Positions 1-8,049 of a DNA stretch of 64,000 bases are shown in pieces. Source of the DNA: CAJCIY01 sp964245825 (GTDB lineage: Bacteria > Actinomycetota > Actinomycetes > Mycobacteriales > CAJCIY01); NCBI GenBank assembly GCA_964245825.1, contig CAXTNT010000004.1, positions 124,001 to 188,000 on the forward strand. The letters run 5' to 3'. Positions within the stretch are counted from its first letter, which is position 1. The number at the start of each line of letters is the position of its first letter. A model generated the notes under the pieces. The model searched no databases. It saw only the letters and a list, made by a program, of their open reading frames with translations, and was not told the DNA's origin. The position numbers and the translations under genes are program-made.

Positions 1-1914
1 CTGGCCGGTTCGGCGTCCGCGCAGCTCTACGCGATCGCCGGGGTCCTGCTGGTACGGCTGATGCCGGCGCTGCTGTTCGGCCCGTTCGCGGGGGCGTTCG
101 CAGACCGCTTCGACCGGCGCTGGACCATGATCGCCTCGGACCTGGTCCGCGGCGTGCTGTTCATCGTCATCGTCCTCGCCGACCGGCTGGACGTGCTGAT
201 CGCCGCGACCTTCCTGATCGAGACGTTCAGCCTGTTCTGGATTCCGGCCAAGGAGGCGAGCGTCCCGAACCTGCTCGCGCCCGAGCAGCTCCAGACGGCC
301 AACCAGCTGTCGCTGATCGTCACCTACGGCAGCGCCGTTCCCGCGGCGGCCCTGTTCACGCTGCTTTCGTCGCTGAACAGCGCGCTCGCCAGCGGGATCG
401 GCTTCTTCCACAGCAACCCGGTGGACCTGGCCCTGTACTTCGACGCCGCGACGTTCTTCGTCGCCGCGTTCACCGTCCTGGGCCTGTCGACGATCAGCGG
501 GCGAAGCCCCCGACATCTGCTGCGCGGCGGGGACGCGGAGCCCGTCAGCCTGCTGCGGTCTATCGGCGAGGGGTGGGCGTACGTCGGGCGCACCCCACTC
601 GTCCGCGGCCTCGTCGTCGGCATCCTCGGGGCGTTCGGCGCCGGTGGCGGGGTCATCGCGCTGTCTCGGCCGTACGTGACCTTGCTGGGCGCGGGGAACG
701 CGGCATACGGACTGCTGTTCGGCGACGTCTTCCTCGGGCTCGCTCTCGGCTTCACCGTCGGCCCGCGCCTGCTGGGCGATATCAGCCGCAAGCGGCTGTT
801 CGGCATGTGCATCGTGGGTGCGGGTGCCGCGCTGACGGTCGTCGCCGTGGTGCCCAACCTGGCGTTGGCGCTGGTGTTCGTGCTGGTGTGCACCAGCTTC
901 GGCGGCGTCGCCTGGGTGACGGGCTACACGCTGCTGGGCCTGGAGGTGCCCAACGAGCTGCGCGGCCGGACCTTCGGCTTCGTGCAGTCGATGATCCAGG
1001 TGATCCTCTTCTTCACCCTCGCCGCGGCGCCGGCGATCGCGGGCGTGATCGGGCGCCATCGGATCCCGGTCGGACACGGCTCGTTCATCCGGGCCGACGG
1101 CGTGACCACCGTGCTCCTGGCCGGCGGTCTGCTGGCCGTGTTCGTCGGGGTGACCTCGTTCCGGCAGATGGACGATCGGAAAGGCGTGTCGATCATCCGC
1201 GAGCTTGCCGCGGCGCTGCACGTCGCGGGTCCGGCTCCCCCCGCGGCGGCCGGTTTCCTGGTGGCGTTCGAGGGCGGCGAGGGGGCCGGCAAGTCGACTC
1301 AGCTGGGTCTGCTTGCCGCCGCCCTGGCCGAGGTCGGGTACGACGACGTGGTCGTGACGCACGAGCCGGGGGCGACCACCAGCGGCGCCGTCCTGCGCAC
1401 CCTGCTGCTCGACCCCGCGACCGTCCTGTCGCCGCGGGCCGAGGCCCTGGTGTACGCGGCCGACCGCGCCGAGCACGTGCACCGCGTGCTGCGCCCGGCC
1501 CTGGCGGCGGGCGCCGTGGTGCTCTGCGACCGGTACGTGGACTCGTCCCTGGCGTACCAGGGAGCTGGTCGCGACCTGGACATGGACGGGCTGCGCCGGC
1601 TGCAACGGATGGCGACGGACGGCCTCAGCCCCGACCTCACCGTGCTGCTGGATCTGCCGGCCGAGGCAGGGCTCGCGCGGGTGGGGGTCGAGCGGGACCG
1701 GATCGAGCAGCAGCCGCTGGAGTTCCACCGGGCGGTGCGGGAGGCGTTCGTCGCCCTCGCCCGCCGGGAGCGCGGCCGCTACCTCGTTGTCGACGCGACG
1801 GCGCCGGTCGAGCAGATCGCCGCCCAGGTGGCCGAGGAGGTCCAGCGCCGGCTCCTCCGCGTCGCCGAGGCGCGGCACGTGCACCGCACCGCCGCAGCGG
1901 CGGTGACCGTGTGA
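1..1914 (+). CDS. tmk: MFS-like membrane domain fused to thymidylate kinase (5' end cut by window)
   Basis: The C-terminal third is dTMP kinase, which phosphorylates dTMP to dTDP with ATP in dTTP synthesis. The P-loop GGEGAGKST lies near codon 425 counted from base 1, followed by the dTMP-site signature DRYVDSSLAYQGAGR. The first ~400 codons are a polytopic hydrophobic region with the major-facilitator loop GAFADRFDRR near the start. The reading frame is open from base 1, so the true start and the first transmembrane segments are outside the window. Such MFS-dTMP kinase fusions occur in actinobacteria; whether the membrane part transports anything is unknown. The stop overlaps the GTG of holB (GTGA), so the two are translationally coupled. 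Confidence 0.9.
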   Translation: MAGSASAQLYAIAGVLLVRLMPALLFGPFAGAFADRFDRRWTMIASDLVRGVLFIVIVLADRLDVLIAATFLIETFSLFWIPAKEASVPNLLAPEQLQTANQLSLIVTYGSAVPAAALFTLLSSLNSALASGIGFFHSNPVDLALYFDAATFFVAAFTVLGLSTISGRSPRHLLRGGDAEPVSLLRSIGEGWAYVGRTPLVRGLVVGILGAFGAGGGVIALSRPYVTLLGAGNAAYGLLFGDVFLGLALGFTVGPRLLGDISRKRLFGMCIVGAGAALTVVAVVPNLALALVFVLVCTSFGGVAWVTGYTLLGLEVPNELRGRTFGFVQSMIQVILFFTLAAAPAIAGVIGRHRIPVGHGSFIRADGVTTVLLAGGLLAVFVGVTSFRQMDDRKGVSIIRELAAALHVAGPAPPAAAGFLVAFEGGEGAGKSTQLGLLAAALAEVGYDDVVVTHEPGATTSGAVLRTLLLDPATVLSPRAEALVYAADRAEHVHRVLRPALAAGAVVLCDRYVDSSLAYQGAGRDLDMDGLRRLQRMATDGLSPDLTVLLDLPAEAGLARVGVERDRIEQQPLEFHRAVREAFVALARRERGRYLVVDATAPVEQIAAQVAEEVQRRLLRVAEARHVHRTAAAAVTV

Positions 1915-3038
1915 CCCTGTGGGACGAGGTGGTGGGCCAGCCGGACGCGGTCGCCCAGCTGTCCACGGCGGCGGCGGGCGACGCGGGCCACGCCTGGCTT
2001 GTCGTGGGGGCGGCCGGGTCGGGGCGCAGCGTGGCGGCGCGGGCGTTCACCGCCGCGCTGGAGTGCGAGACGAAGGCGGCCTGCGGGCACTGCGCGCCCT
2101 GCCGCGAGGTGCGCGCCGGCAGCCATCCGGACGTGACGGCGGTGACGACGGAGGGGCTCTCGCTCGGCGTCCGCGCGATGCGACTGCTGGTGCCGGTGGC
2201 CCAGTCGTCCCCCTCGGTCGGCCGGCACCGGGTGATCGTCGTGGAGGACGCTGACCGGCTCACCGAGACCGCGGCCAACGTGCTACTGAAGCCGTTGGAG
2301 GAGCCCGGTGGCGCGACGGTGTTCGTGCTCTGCGCGCCCTCGCTGGAGGACGTGCTGCCGACGATCCGGTCCCGCTGCCGGCTGGTGACCCTGCGCATCC
2401 CGGCCGTCGCCGACGTGACCGACCTGCTCGTCCGGGAGGGGGTGGACCGGGGGATCGCTGCGTTTGCGGCGTCGGCGGGTCAGGGCCACGTCGGGCGCGC
2501 GCGGCGGCTGGCCCGCGACGAGGGGGCGCGGGAGCGGCGCGCCGCGGTGCTGCGGCTGCCCCGCGAGCTCGGCTCGGTCTCTTCCGCGCTGGCCGCGGCG
2601 GCGGAGCTGGTCCGGGCGGCCGAGGAGGAGTCGGCGGCGATGTCCGGCGAGCGGGACGCCGACGAGACGGCCGCGCTGAAGGTGGCGCTGGGGGTCGGGG
2701 TCCGCGGGGTGTCGCCGCGTGGCACGGCGGGGCCGGTCCGGGAGCTGGAGGCAGAACAGCGTTCGCGCGCGACCCGAGCCCGCCGCGACGTCCTGGACCG
2801 GGCGCTGGTCGACCTCGCGGCGCTCTACCGGGACGCGCTGGTCCTCGCCCTGGAAGCGCCGGGTGACCCCGTACACGCCGATCAGACCGCCGTTGCCGCG
2901 GAGCTGGCGCGGACCGCGACGCCGGAGTCGCTGCTACGCCGCGTCGACGCGGTGCTGGCCTGCCGCGAGGCCATCGACGCCAACGTCGCGCCGCTGTTGG
3001 CCTGCGAGGCGATGGCGCTGGGGTTGGCAACCGGCTGA
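1911..3038 (+). CDS. holB: DNA polymerase III subunit delta'
   Basis: A 375-residue clamp-loader subunit of the replicative polymerase. It has the N-terminal WDEVVGQPDAV box shared with DnaX/HolB, a P-loop-like GAAGSGRS, a four-cysteine zinc module (CETKAACGHCAPC), the DEAD-like VVEDADRLT strand and the SRC motif (TIRSRCRLV) typical of clamp loaders. The GTG start was chosen because it overlaps the tmk stop by four bases and begins exactly at the conserved VTLWDEVVGQ sequence; the open frame continues far upstream but only as a shadow of tmk. The tmk-holB order is conserved in actinobacteria. Confidence in the family is high. Confidence 0.93.
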   Translation: MTLWDEVVGQPDAVAQLSTAAAGDAGHAWLVVGAAGSGRSVAARAFTAALECETKAACGHCAPCREVRAGSHPDVTAVTTEGLSLGVRAMRLLVPVAQSSPSVGRHRVIVVEDADRLTETAANVLLKPLEEPGGATVFVLCAPSLEDVLPTIRSRCRLVTLRIPAVADVTDLLVREGVDRGIAAFAASAGQGHVGRARRLARDEGARERRAAVLRLPRELGSVSSALAAAAELVRAAEEESAAMSGERDADETAALKVALGVGVRGVSPRGTAGPVRELEAEQRSRATRARRDVLDRALVDLAALYRDALVLALEAPGDPVHADQTAVAAELARTATPESLLRRVDAVLACREAIDANVAPLLACEAMALGLATG

Positions 3039-3094
3039 CCCCGCCGGGGCGGGTCCGATAGTCTCTCCCGCGCGCTGGCGGGTCCGCCTACCGC

Positions 3095-3170
3095 GCCGCC
3101 TTAGCTCAGTCGGCAGAGCGTCTCACTCGTAATGAGAAGGTCCGGAGTTCGATTCTCCGAGGCGGCTCCA
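3095..3170 (+). tRNA. tRNA-Thr (anticodon CGT), CCA encoded
   Basis: A complete cloverleaf can be folded by eye: acceptor 3095-3101 pairs perfectly with 3160-3166, D stem GCTC/GAGC, anticodon stem TCTCA/TGAGA with loop CTCGTAA giving anticodon CGT at 3128-3130, T stem CGGAG/CTCCG with loop TTCGATT, discriminator T at 3167 and encoded CCA at 3168-3170. It reads ACG codons, frequent in this GC-rich genome. Its 3' half recurs imperfectly at 4471-4512, which suggests it has served as an integration site. Confidence 0.97.
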
Positions 3171-3256
3171 GCAGTGGCAGGCGTTGACCTCAGCGGAGGT
3201 GCTACGTCGCTCACCTTGACGGTGAGGGTGTAGATCGCGATGAAGTTGATGTGGGC

Positions 3257-3276
3257 GCCCTGCCATGTGGCAGGGC
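3257..3276 (+). terminator. Perfect 8-bp hairpin downstream of tRNA-Thr
   Basis: GCCCTGCC-ATGT-GGCAGGGC forms an 8-bp GC-rich stem with a 4-base loop, in the 203-bp stretch between the tRNA and the next gene. No T run follows, so it could be a U-less terminator for the tRNA transcript or an operator-like element before the toxin-antitoxin operon. The rest of this stretch holds two smaller hairpins (around 3188-3199 and 3210-3226) and no convincing gene. Confidence 0.4.
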
Positions 3277-3373
3277 AGCGGTGGGGAGCACCGGGTGAGC
3301 GTGTCCGTGTCGCCTGCGTCGTGGCCCTGGACGATGATGTGACGCGTCCGCCCTGGTCCGCAGGAGGTGCACC

Positions 3374-4024
3374 GTGGCATTCCCCGCGCCCGTCGCTGCT
3401 GCCCTGTCCGGCGCCACGGTCCGTCAGCTGTCCTACTGGCGGACCCAGCGCGACGGCCGACCCGCGCTCCTCTTGCCGGAGTACGGCGTCCGCCCGCGCG
3501 TGAGCTACTCCTACCGCGACGTCGTCGCGCTGCGCATGTTCGGTCAGCTCCGCGAGGAGCTCTCCCTGCAGAAGATCCGCAAGGCCGTGACGTGGCTCCA
3601 GGAGCACCACCCGGAGACTCACCTGTCCGCGCACAGCTTAAAAGCCGAGCCTGGTGGCCAGTCGATCGTGTGGATCAGCGAGGACGGGGAGTACGTCGAC
3701 GTAGTCCGGCATCCGGGTCAGCAGGGCATCACGGTAGTCATGGAGGACGTGTTCGCGTCGTTCGTCTCCGCCCGAGGCAAGACCGTGCCTGACCTCCGGG
3801 AGCCGGCCGCAGGTCTGCGCGTGGACCCGGGAGTGCGGGGCGGCTACCCGGTCATCGAGGGCACCCGAATCCCCTACGACGTCGTGGAGGGCCTCCGCGC
3901 CGATGGGGTACCGGGCTGGGAGATCATCCAGCTCTACCCGGGGGTTGCCTCCAAAGCGATCGCCGGCGCCGAGCAGTTCGCTGAGTTGGTCGCGGGGTAC
4001 GAGCCGACGCACCGGGCGGCATGA
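3374..4024 (+). CDS. DUF433-domain antitoxin with MerR-like N-terminus
   Basis: A 216-residue protein. The N-terminal ~70 residues (ATVRQLSYWRTQ, then SYSYRDVVALRMF) look like a MerR-type winged-helix DNA-binding domain; the C-terminal ~65 residues (GYPVIEGTRIPYDVVEGL, then GWEIIQLYP) match the DUF433 fold found in VapB-like antitoxins. The GTG start has a strong AGGAGG seven bases upstream. It overlaps the next gene by ATGA, and that gene encodes a DUF5615 PIN-like protein, the usual partner. By inference it binds DNA, represses its own operon and neutralises the partner. It lies in a segment bracketed by tRNA-Thr 3'-end sequences, so it was probably acquired. Confidence 0.8.
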   Translation: MAFPAPVAAALSGATVRQLSYWRTQRDGRPALLLPEYGVRPRVSYSYRDVVALRMFGQLREELSLQKIRKAVTWLQEHHPETHLSAHSLKAEPGGQSIVWISEDGEYVDVVRHPGQQGITVVMEDVFASFVSARGKTVPDLREPAAGLRVDPGVRGGYPVIEGTRIPYDVVEGLRADGVPGWEIIQLYPGVASKAIAGAEQFAELVAGYEPTHRAA

Positions 4025-4455
4025 AGCTCCTGCTCGACGAGGACGTTCCCAAGCCCCTGATCGAGCTCCTCAAGCACCTCCTGCGCGGCCACCAGGTCGA
4101 TCACGTCTACGACGTCGGCTGGGGTGGCAAGAAGGACGCGAACCTCTTCCCGGACGCCGCCAGAGCCGGCTACGACGCGCTCCTGACGAACAACATCCGA
4201 CAGTTCAACGACCCGGACGAGTGCACCGCAATCCAGCGGTCGGGCTTGCACCACTTCGGCTACGAGCTGGCCGATGGGCTCGACGGCCTGGCGCTCGCGA
4301 CGGGCGCGATCTGCGCGGCAATCCAGCCGGCCATCGCGGCGCTCGAGAATGCGAAGGGCCAACGGATCGTGCGCATCCGGGGGCTCAGTGTCAGCGCCAA
4401 GCGGTTCACCATCACGAACCCGGCGACAGACCGCCCGAGTCCCTATTGGCCTTAG
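4021..4455 (+). CDS. DUF5615 PIN-like toxin
   Basis: A 144-residue protein starting MKLLLDEDVPKPLIELL, the typical opening of DUF5615/Mut7-C-like PIN proteins, with the LLDED acidic motif on the first strand, and DALLTNNIRQF in the place of the usual LLTxDxdF motif. The central acidic residue after LLT is replaced by asparagine (LLTNN), so catalytic competence is uncertain. Partner of the DUF433 protein immediately upstream (4-bp overlap). By family it would be a ribonuclease toxin, but this is inferred. Only 16 bp separate its stop codon from the degenerate tRNA-Thr 3' end. Confidence 0.75.
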   Translation: MKLLLDEDVPKPLIELLKHLLRGHQVDHVYDVGWGGKKDANLFPDAARAGYDALLTNNIRQFNDPDECTAIQRSGLHHFGYELADGLDGLALATGAICAAIQPAIAALENAKGQRIVRIRGLSVSAKRFTITNPATDRPSPYWP

Positions 4456-4470
4456 CGGAAACCGCTGGTC

Positions 4471-4512
4471 CTCTGACGAGAAGGCCCGGAGTTCGAGTCC
4501 GAGCCGGCTCCA
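4471..4512 (+). repeat. Degenerate copy of the tRNA-Thr 3' half (putative attachment-site remnant)
   Basis: This stretch repeats the 3' part of tRNA-Thr at 3126-3170: GAGAAGG, then one mismatch, then CCGGAGTTCGA, a short gap, TCCGAG and the final GGCTCCA, with a few substitutions and two bases missing. The T stem no longer pairs fully, so it is not a functional tRNA. A direct repeat of a tRNA 3' end is the classic footprint of tyrosine-recombinase integration; here it closes a segment of about 1.35 kb carrying the DUF433/DUF5615 module. No integrase gene is left. Confidence 0.65.
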
Positions 4513-4575
4513 ATCGCCGACGGGACTACCGAGAGCGCAGTGCCACGGCACCACCTCATGGGGCACGATGAAATC

Positions 4576-4821
4576 ATGCATGCCACTCTGGTGCTCGGGC
4601 GGCAGGGGCGCCTGGTCATCCCTGCCGACATCCGGGCAGCGCTCGGTCTGACGGCGGGCGATCGGCTGCACGTGCAGCTGCACGGTCGCCGGGTCGTCCT
4701 CGAGCAACAAGGCGATGCGCTCACCGAGCTGCGTGCGTTGGGTGCCGAGGTCCCAGAGACCCGGTCTCTGGTCGACGAACTGCTGGCCGAGCGGCGGCTC
4801 GCGGCCGCCGAGACCGAGTGA
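4576..4821 (+). CDS. AbrB/MazE-family antitoxin (VapB-like)
   Basis: An 81-residue protein with a swapped-hairpin AbrB domain at its N-terminus (LGRQGRLVIPADIRAALGL, then GDRLHVQLHGRRVVL) and a C-terminal tail rich in E, L and A that would wrap the toxin. The frame is open further upstream to an ATG at 4540, but ATG 4576 puts the AbrB domain at the very start, as is normal in the family. It overlaps the PIN-domain gene downstream by GTGA. Expected role: DNA-binding autorepressor and inhibitor of the PIN toxin. Confidence 0.85.
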   Translation: MHATLVLGRQGRLVIPADIRAALGLTAGDRLHVQLHGRRVVLEQQGDALTELRALGAEVPETRSLVDELLAERRLAAAETE

Positions 4822-5198
4822 CGGTCCTCGACGCCTCCGCGGTGCTCGCCCTCATCCACGACGAACCCGGCGCCGACCTGGTGGGCGGCGAGATGTCAGC
4901 CGCCGTGCTGGGAACCGCAAACCTGGCCGAGGTGGTCGGGAAGCTGGTGCACGCCAACGTGGACGTACGCCGCCTGCGGGAGCTGCTGACGGCGGCGGGC
5001 GTCGCGATCGAGCCGGTCACGGAGCAGGACGCCGAACTGGCAGGGGCTATGCGGGCCCTGCGCGGCGGCGGAGAGCTGTCGTTGGGCGACCGCTGCTGCC
5101 TCGCCCTCGCGGTGCGCAGCCAGCCGGCGGAGGTGCTCACCGCCGATCGGGCCTGGACCGACCTCGACCTGCCGATCCGCGTCCGCCTCATCCGGTAG
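4818..5198 (+). CDS. PIN-domain toxin (VapC family)
   Basis: A 126-residue PIN-domain protein, expected to be a Mg-dependent RNase toxin. The acidic motifs are visible: VLDASAVLALIH (Asp5), LAEVV with a glutamate near residue 38, LSLGDRCCLALA near residue 92, and LTADRAW near residue 110. Length is normal for VapC. The GTG start overlaps the AbrB-type antitoxin stop. It is a second, unrelated toxin-antitoxin pair directly behind the DUF433/DUF5615 module and lies just outside the tRNA-remnant-bounded segment. Confidence 0.87.
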   Translation: MTVLDASAVLALIHDEPGADLVGGEMSAAVLGTANLAEVVGKLVHANVDVRRLRELLTAAGVAIEPVTEQDAELAGAMRALRGGGELSLGDRCCLALAVRSQPAEVLTADRAWTDLDLPIRVRLIR

Positions 5199-5323
5199 AC
5201 GACTGTGGTCGGGCCGGATCGCCGGGGGTCCCGGCGGTCCGTTCCCGCCGACTGCGCTTAACTGGCGATCGATCGTCTCTGCGTACGCCAGGCTGGTCAC
5301 CACCAGACGGACGGGAGTCGGCG

Positions 5324-6238
5324 ATGATCGAGGCGCGGGGCCTCACCAAGCGGTACGGGCAGACCACCGCCGTCGACGACCTGTCCTTCACCGTGCAGCC
5401 CGGGTCGGTGACCGGCTTCCTCGGCCCCAACGGCGCGGGCAAGTCCACGACCATGCGCATGATGGTCGGCCTGGACCGGCCGACCTCGGGGCAGGCGCTG
5501 GTCAACGGCCGGCGGTTCGCCACCTCGGCCACGCCCATGCGCGAGGTCGGCGCGCTGCTGGAGGCGAAGTCCGCGCATCCGGGTCTGAGGGTGCGCGACC
5601 ACCTGCGTGGCCTGGCGCAGACCAACGGCCTGGCTGCCCGGCGCGTCCCCGACGTGCTGGCGCTGACCGGGCTGACGGAGGTCGCGAACCGTCGCATCCG
5701 CGGTCTCTCGCTCGGGATGGCGCAGCGGCTGGGCCTCGCCGCCGCGATGCTCGGTGACCCGGGCGTGCTGCTGTTCGACGAGCCGGTCAACGGCCTCGAC
5801 CCGGAGGGCATCCTCTGGATCCGGACGTTCATGCGGGCGCTAGCCCAGGAGGGCCGGACCGTGCTCGTCTCCTCACACCTGATGAGCGAGATGGCGGTGA
5901 CCGCCGACCGCCTCATCGTCATCGGGCGCGGACGGCTGATCGCGGACGCGCCCACCGCGGAACTCATCCGCACCAGCGGCGGGAGCCGGGTCCGCGTCCG
6001 CTCGCCCGAGCCGGCGACGCTCGCCGCCGCTCTCGCCCGAAGCGGGCACGAGGCACGCGAGGTCGACGGGTTCCTGGAGGTCGACCGTCTCGACTGCGAC
6101 GCCGTCGGGAAGATCGCCTGGCAGGCCGGTGTGCCCGTGTACGAGCTGTTCGAGGAGCGTGGCTCGCTCGAGGACGCGTTCATGGAGCTGACGCGCGACA
6201 GCGTGGAATTCCACACCGGCGCGGCGGTCTCGCCGTGA
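5324..6238 (+). CDS. ABC transporter ATP-binding protein (copy 1)
   Basis: A 304-residue ATPase of the ABC-2/DrrA-like exporter type. Walker A GPNGAGKST, ABC signature LSLGMAQRLGL, Walker B VLLFDEPVNGLDP and the switch SSHLMSEM are all present. The start ATG at 5324 has a purine-rich ACGGGAG upstream and gives the standard MIEARGLTKRYG opening; the longer open frame upstream overlaps vapC and is not used. The stop overlaps the permease start by GTGA. The ATPase and permease are very similar to the pair at 7141-8819, so the two pairs arose by tandem duplication. Substrate unknown; the family often exports drugs, antimicrobial peptides or lipids. Confidence 0.92.
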   Translation: MIEARGLTKRYGQTTAVDDLSFTVQPGSVTGFLGPNGAGKSTTMRMMVGLDRPTSGQALVNGRRFATSATPMREVGALLEAKSAHPGLRVRDHLRGLAQTNGLAARRVPDVLALTGLTEVANRRIRGLSLGMAQRLGLAAAMLGDPGVLLFDEPVNGLDPEGILWIRTFMRALAQEGRTVLVSSHLMSEMAVTADRLIVIGRGRLIADAPTAELIRTSGGSRVRVRSPEPATLAAALARSGHEAREVDGFLEVDRLDCDAVGKIAWQAGVPVYELFEERGSLEDAFMELTRDSVEFHTGAAVSP

Positions 6239-6990
6239 ACCTGCGGCATGTGCTGCGCGGGGAGTGGACGAAGCTGCTGTCGCTCCGCTCGACCCGCTGG
6301 ACGCTGCTCGCGCTGGTGGTGGCGACGATCGGCTTCGGCGTGCTGGCGTCGTACAACGTGTCCGCACAGCCTGGAGCGGGGCTCCTCGACCCCACCGCGG
6401 TGACGCTCGCCGGGCTCGTCTTCGGGCAGCTGGCCATCGCGGTGTTCGGCGTGCTGACGATCAGCGCCGAGTACAGCACCGGCGCCATCCGCGGCACCTT
6501 CACGGCGGTGCCGCGGCGGGGCCTGGTGCTGGCGGCGAAGACGCTGCTCACCGCCGCGGTGGGGCTCTTGCTGGGTGAGGTCAGCTGCTTCGGTGCGTTC
6601 TTCGCCGGCATGCCGTTCTTCACCGACCACCACCTCGGCGTGTCGCTCGGCGACCCGGGGGTGCTCCGCGCCGTGCTCGGCGGCGGGCTGTACGTGATGG
6701 CCAGCGGGTTGTTCGGGCTGGCCCTCGGCGCGCTGCTGCGGCACTCGGCGGGGGCGATCGTGGCGGCGATAGCGGGGCTGCTCATCGTGCCCGGGCTGAC
6801 CACGTTGCTGCCCGGGGAGTGGGGGGACACGGTCCACCGCTACTTCACCAGCAATGCGGGCGTACGGATCACCGAGGTCACCACCTCCCACGGCGACCTG
6901 GCGCCGTGGCCGGGCTACGGCGTGTTCACGCTCTGGTGGCTGGTCATCCTCGCGGTGGGTGTCTGGCTCGTACGCCGTCGCGACGCCTGA
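6235..6990 (+). CDS. ABC-2 type permease (copy 1)
   Basis: A 251-residue membrane protein with about six hydrophobic segments, partner of the ATPase just upstream (4-bp overlap). It opens with VLRGEWTKLLSLRSTRWTLL, the common start of small actinobacterial ABC-2 permeases, contains the stretch SAEYSTGAIRGTFTAVPRR, and ends WLVRRRDA. The downstream copy at 8046-8819 shares these blocks almost unchanged. Confidence 0.88.
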   Translation: MNLRHVLRGEWTKLLSLRSTRWTLLALVVATIGFGVLASYNVSAQPGAGLLDPTAVTLAGLVFGQLAIAVFGVLTISAEYSTGAIRGTFTAVPRRGLVLAAKTLLTAAVGLLLGEVSCFGAFFAGMPFFTDHHLGVSLGDPGVLRAVLGGGLYVMASGLFGLALGALLRHSAGAIVAAIAGLLIVPGLTTLLPGEWGDTVHRYFTSNAGVRITEVTTSHGDLAPWPGYGVFTLWWLVILAVGVWLVRRRDA

Positions 6991-7140
6991 GGGCAGCGCG
7001 CCTACGGGAGTGGTGACTGACGGCCGAGGCCGGATGCCTCGCACGAACCACGCCGGCGACCAGGCCACGTGATGCTCCTCAGCAACAGGTGGAATGGTCA
7101 GCTCCACCGACACCAGCGGGCCGGGTGCGTAAGGAGAGCG

Positions 7141-8049
7141 ATGATCGAGGCACGGGGACTGACCAAGCGGTACGGGGGCACGACCGCGGTGGACGACCTG
7201 TCGTTCCGGGTGGAGTCGGGGACCGTCACCGGCTTCCTCGGCCCGAACGGCGCGGGCAAGTCCACCACGATGCGGATGCTGCTCGGCCTGGATCGCCCGA
7301 GCGCGGGTGACGCGCTGATCAACGGGCGGCCGTTCGTGGAGTCCGCGCACCCCATGCGCGAGGTCGGCGCCCTGCTGGACGCCAAGGCGGCCCACCCGGG
7401 CCTCACGGCGCGGAACCACCTGCGCGGCCTGGCCCAGAGCAACCGGCTGGCGCCCAAGCGCGTCGACGAGGTGCTGGCGCTGACCGGGCTCACCGACGCC
7501 GCCGGGCGCCGGGTGAAGGGGCTGTCCCTAGGCATGTCGCAGCGACTTGGCCTGGCCGCCGCGATGCTCGGCGACCCGAAGGTGCTGCTGCTGGACGAGC
7601 CGGTCAACGGTCTGGACCCCGAGGGCATCGTGTGGATCCGTACCTTCATGAAGTCGCTGGCCGCCGAGGGTCGCACCGTCCTGGTCTCCTCGCACCTGAT
7701 GAGCGAGATGGCCCTGACGGCCGACCACCTCGTGGTCATCGGCCGCGGCCGGCTGATCGCCGACACCTCCACGGCGGACTTCATCCGCGGCAGCTCGCAG
7801 AACTGCGTACGGGTGCGGTCGCCCCGGCAGGACGAGCTGGCGGCGGCCGTGGCCGGCGCCGGGCACGAGACCCGCACGGCAGACGGCTACCTCGAGGTAC
7901 TCGGCCTGACCTGCGAAGAGGTCGGCGACCTCGCGTACGCGGCCCGCATCCCGGTGCACGAGCTGTTCGTGGAGCAGGCCTCACTGGAGGAGGCGTTCAT
8001 GGAGCTGACCCGCGACAGCGTCGAGTTCCACGGCGGAGGCGGGCAATGA
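7141..8049 (+). CDS. ABC transporter ATP-binding protein (copy 2)
   Basis: A 302-residue paralogue of the ATPase at 5324-6238 with the same motifs (GPNGAGKST, LSLGMSQRLGL, LLLDEPVNGLDP, SSHLMSEM) and the same opening MIEARGLTKRYG. A clear ribosome-binding site, AAGGAGAG, sits just before the ATG, which decides the start against the longer frame. A 150-bp gap separates it from copy 1; no strong promoter was recognised there, so copy 2 may be cotranscribed with copy 1 or have its own promoter. Overlaps its permease by ATGA. Confidence 0.92.
   Translation: MIEARGLTKRYGGTTAVDDLSFRVESGTVTGFLGPNGAGKSTTMRMLLGLDRPSAGDALINGRPFVESAHPMREVGALLDAKAAHPGLTARNHLRGLAQSNRLAPKRVDEVLALTGLTDAAGRRVKGLSLGMSQRLGLAAAMLGDPKVLLLDEPVNGLDPEGIVWIRTFMKSLAAEGRTVLVSSHLMSEMALTADHLVVIGRGRLIADTSTADFIRGSSQNCVRVRSPRQDELAAAVAGAGHETRTADGYLEVLGLTCEEVGDLAYAARIPVHELFVEQASLEEAFMELTRDSVEFHGGGGQ

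Noticed and set aside
4471..4512. A second functional tRNA gene
   Set aside because: Only the 3' part is recognisable, the T stem is broken, and no D arm or acceptor partner is present.
5188..7419. Long 743-codon minus-strand frame opposite the ABC genes
   Set aside because: Composition is that of an antisense shadow of two GC-rich genes, with no family resemblance, and the plus-strand ABC motifs are unambiguous.
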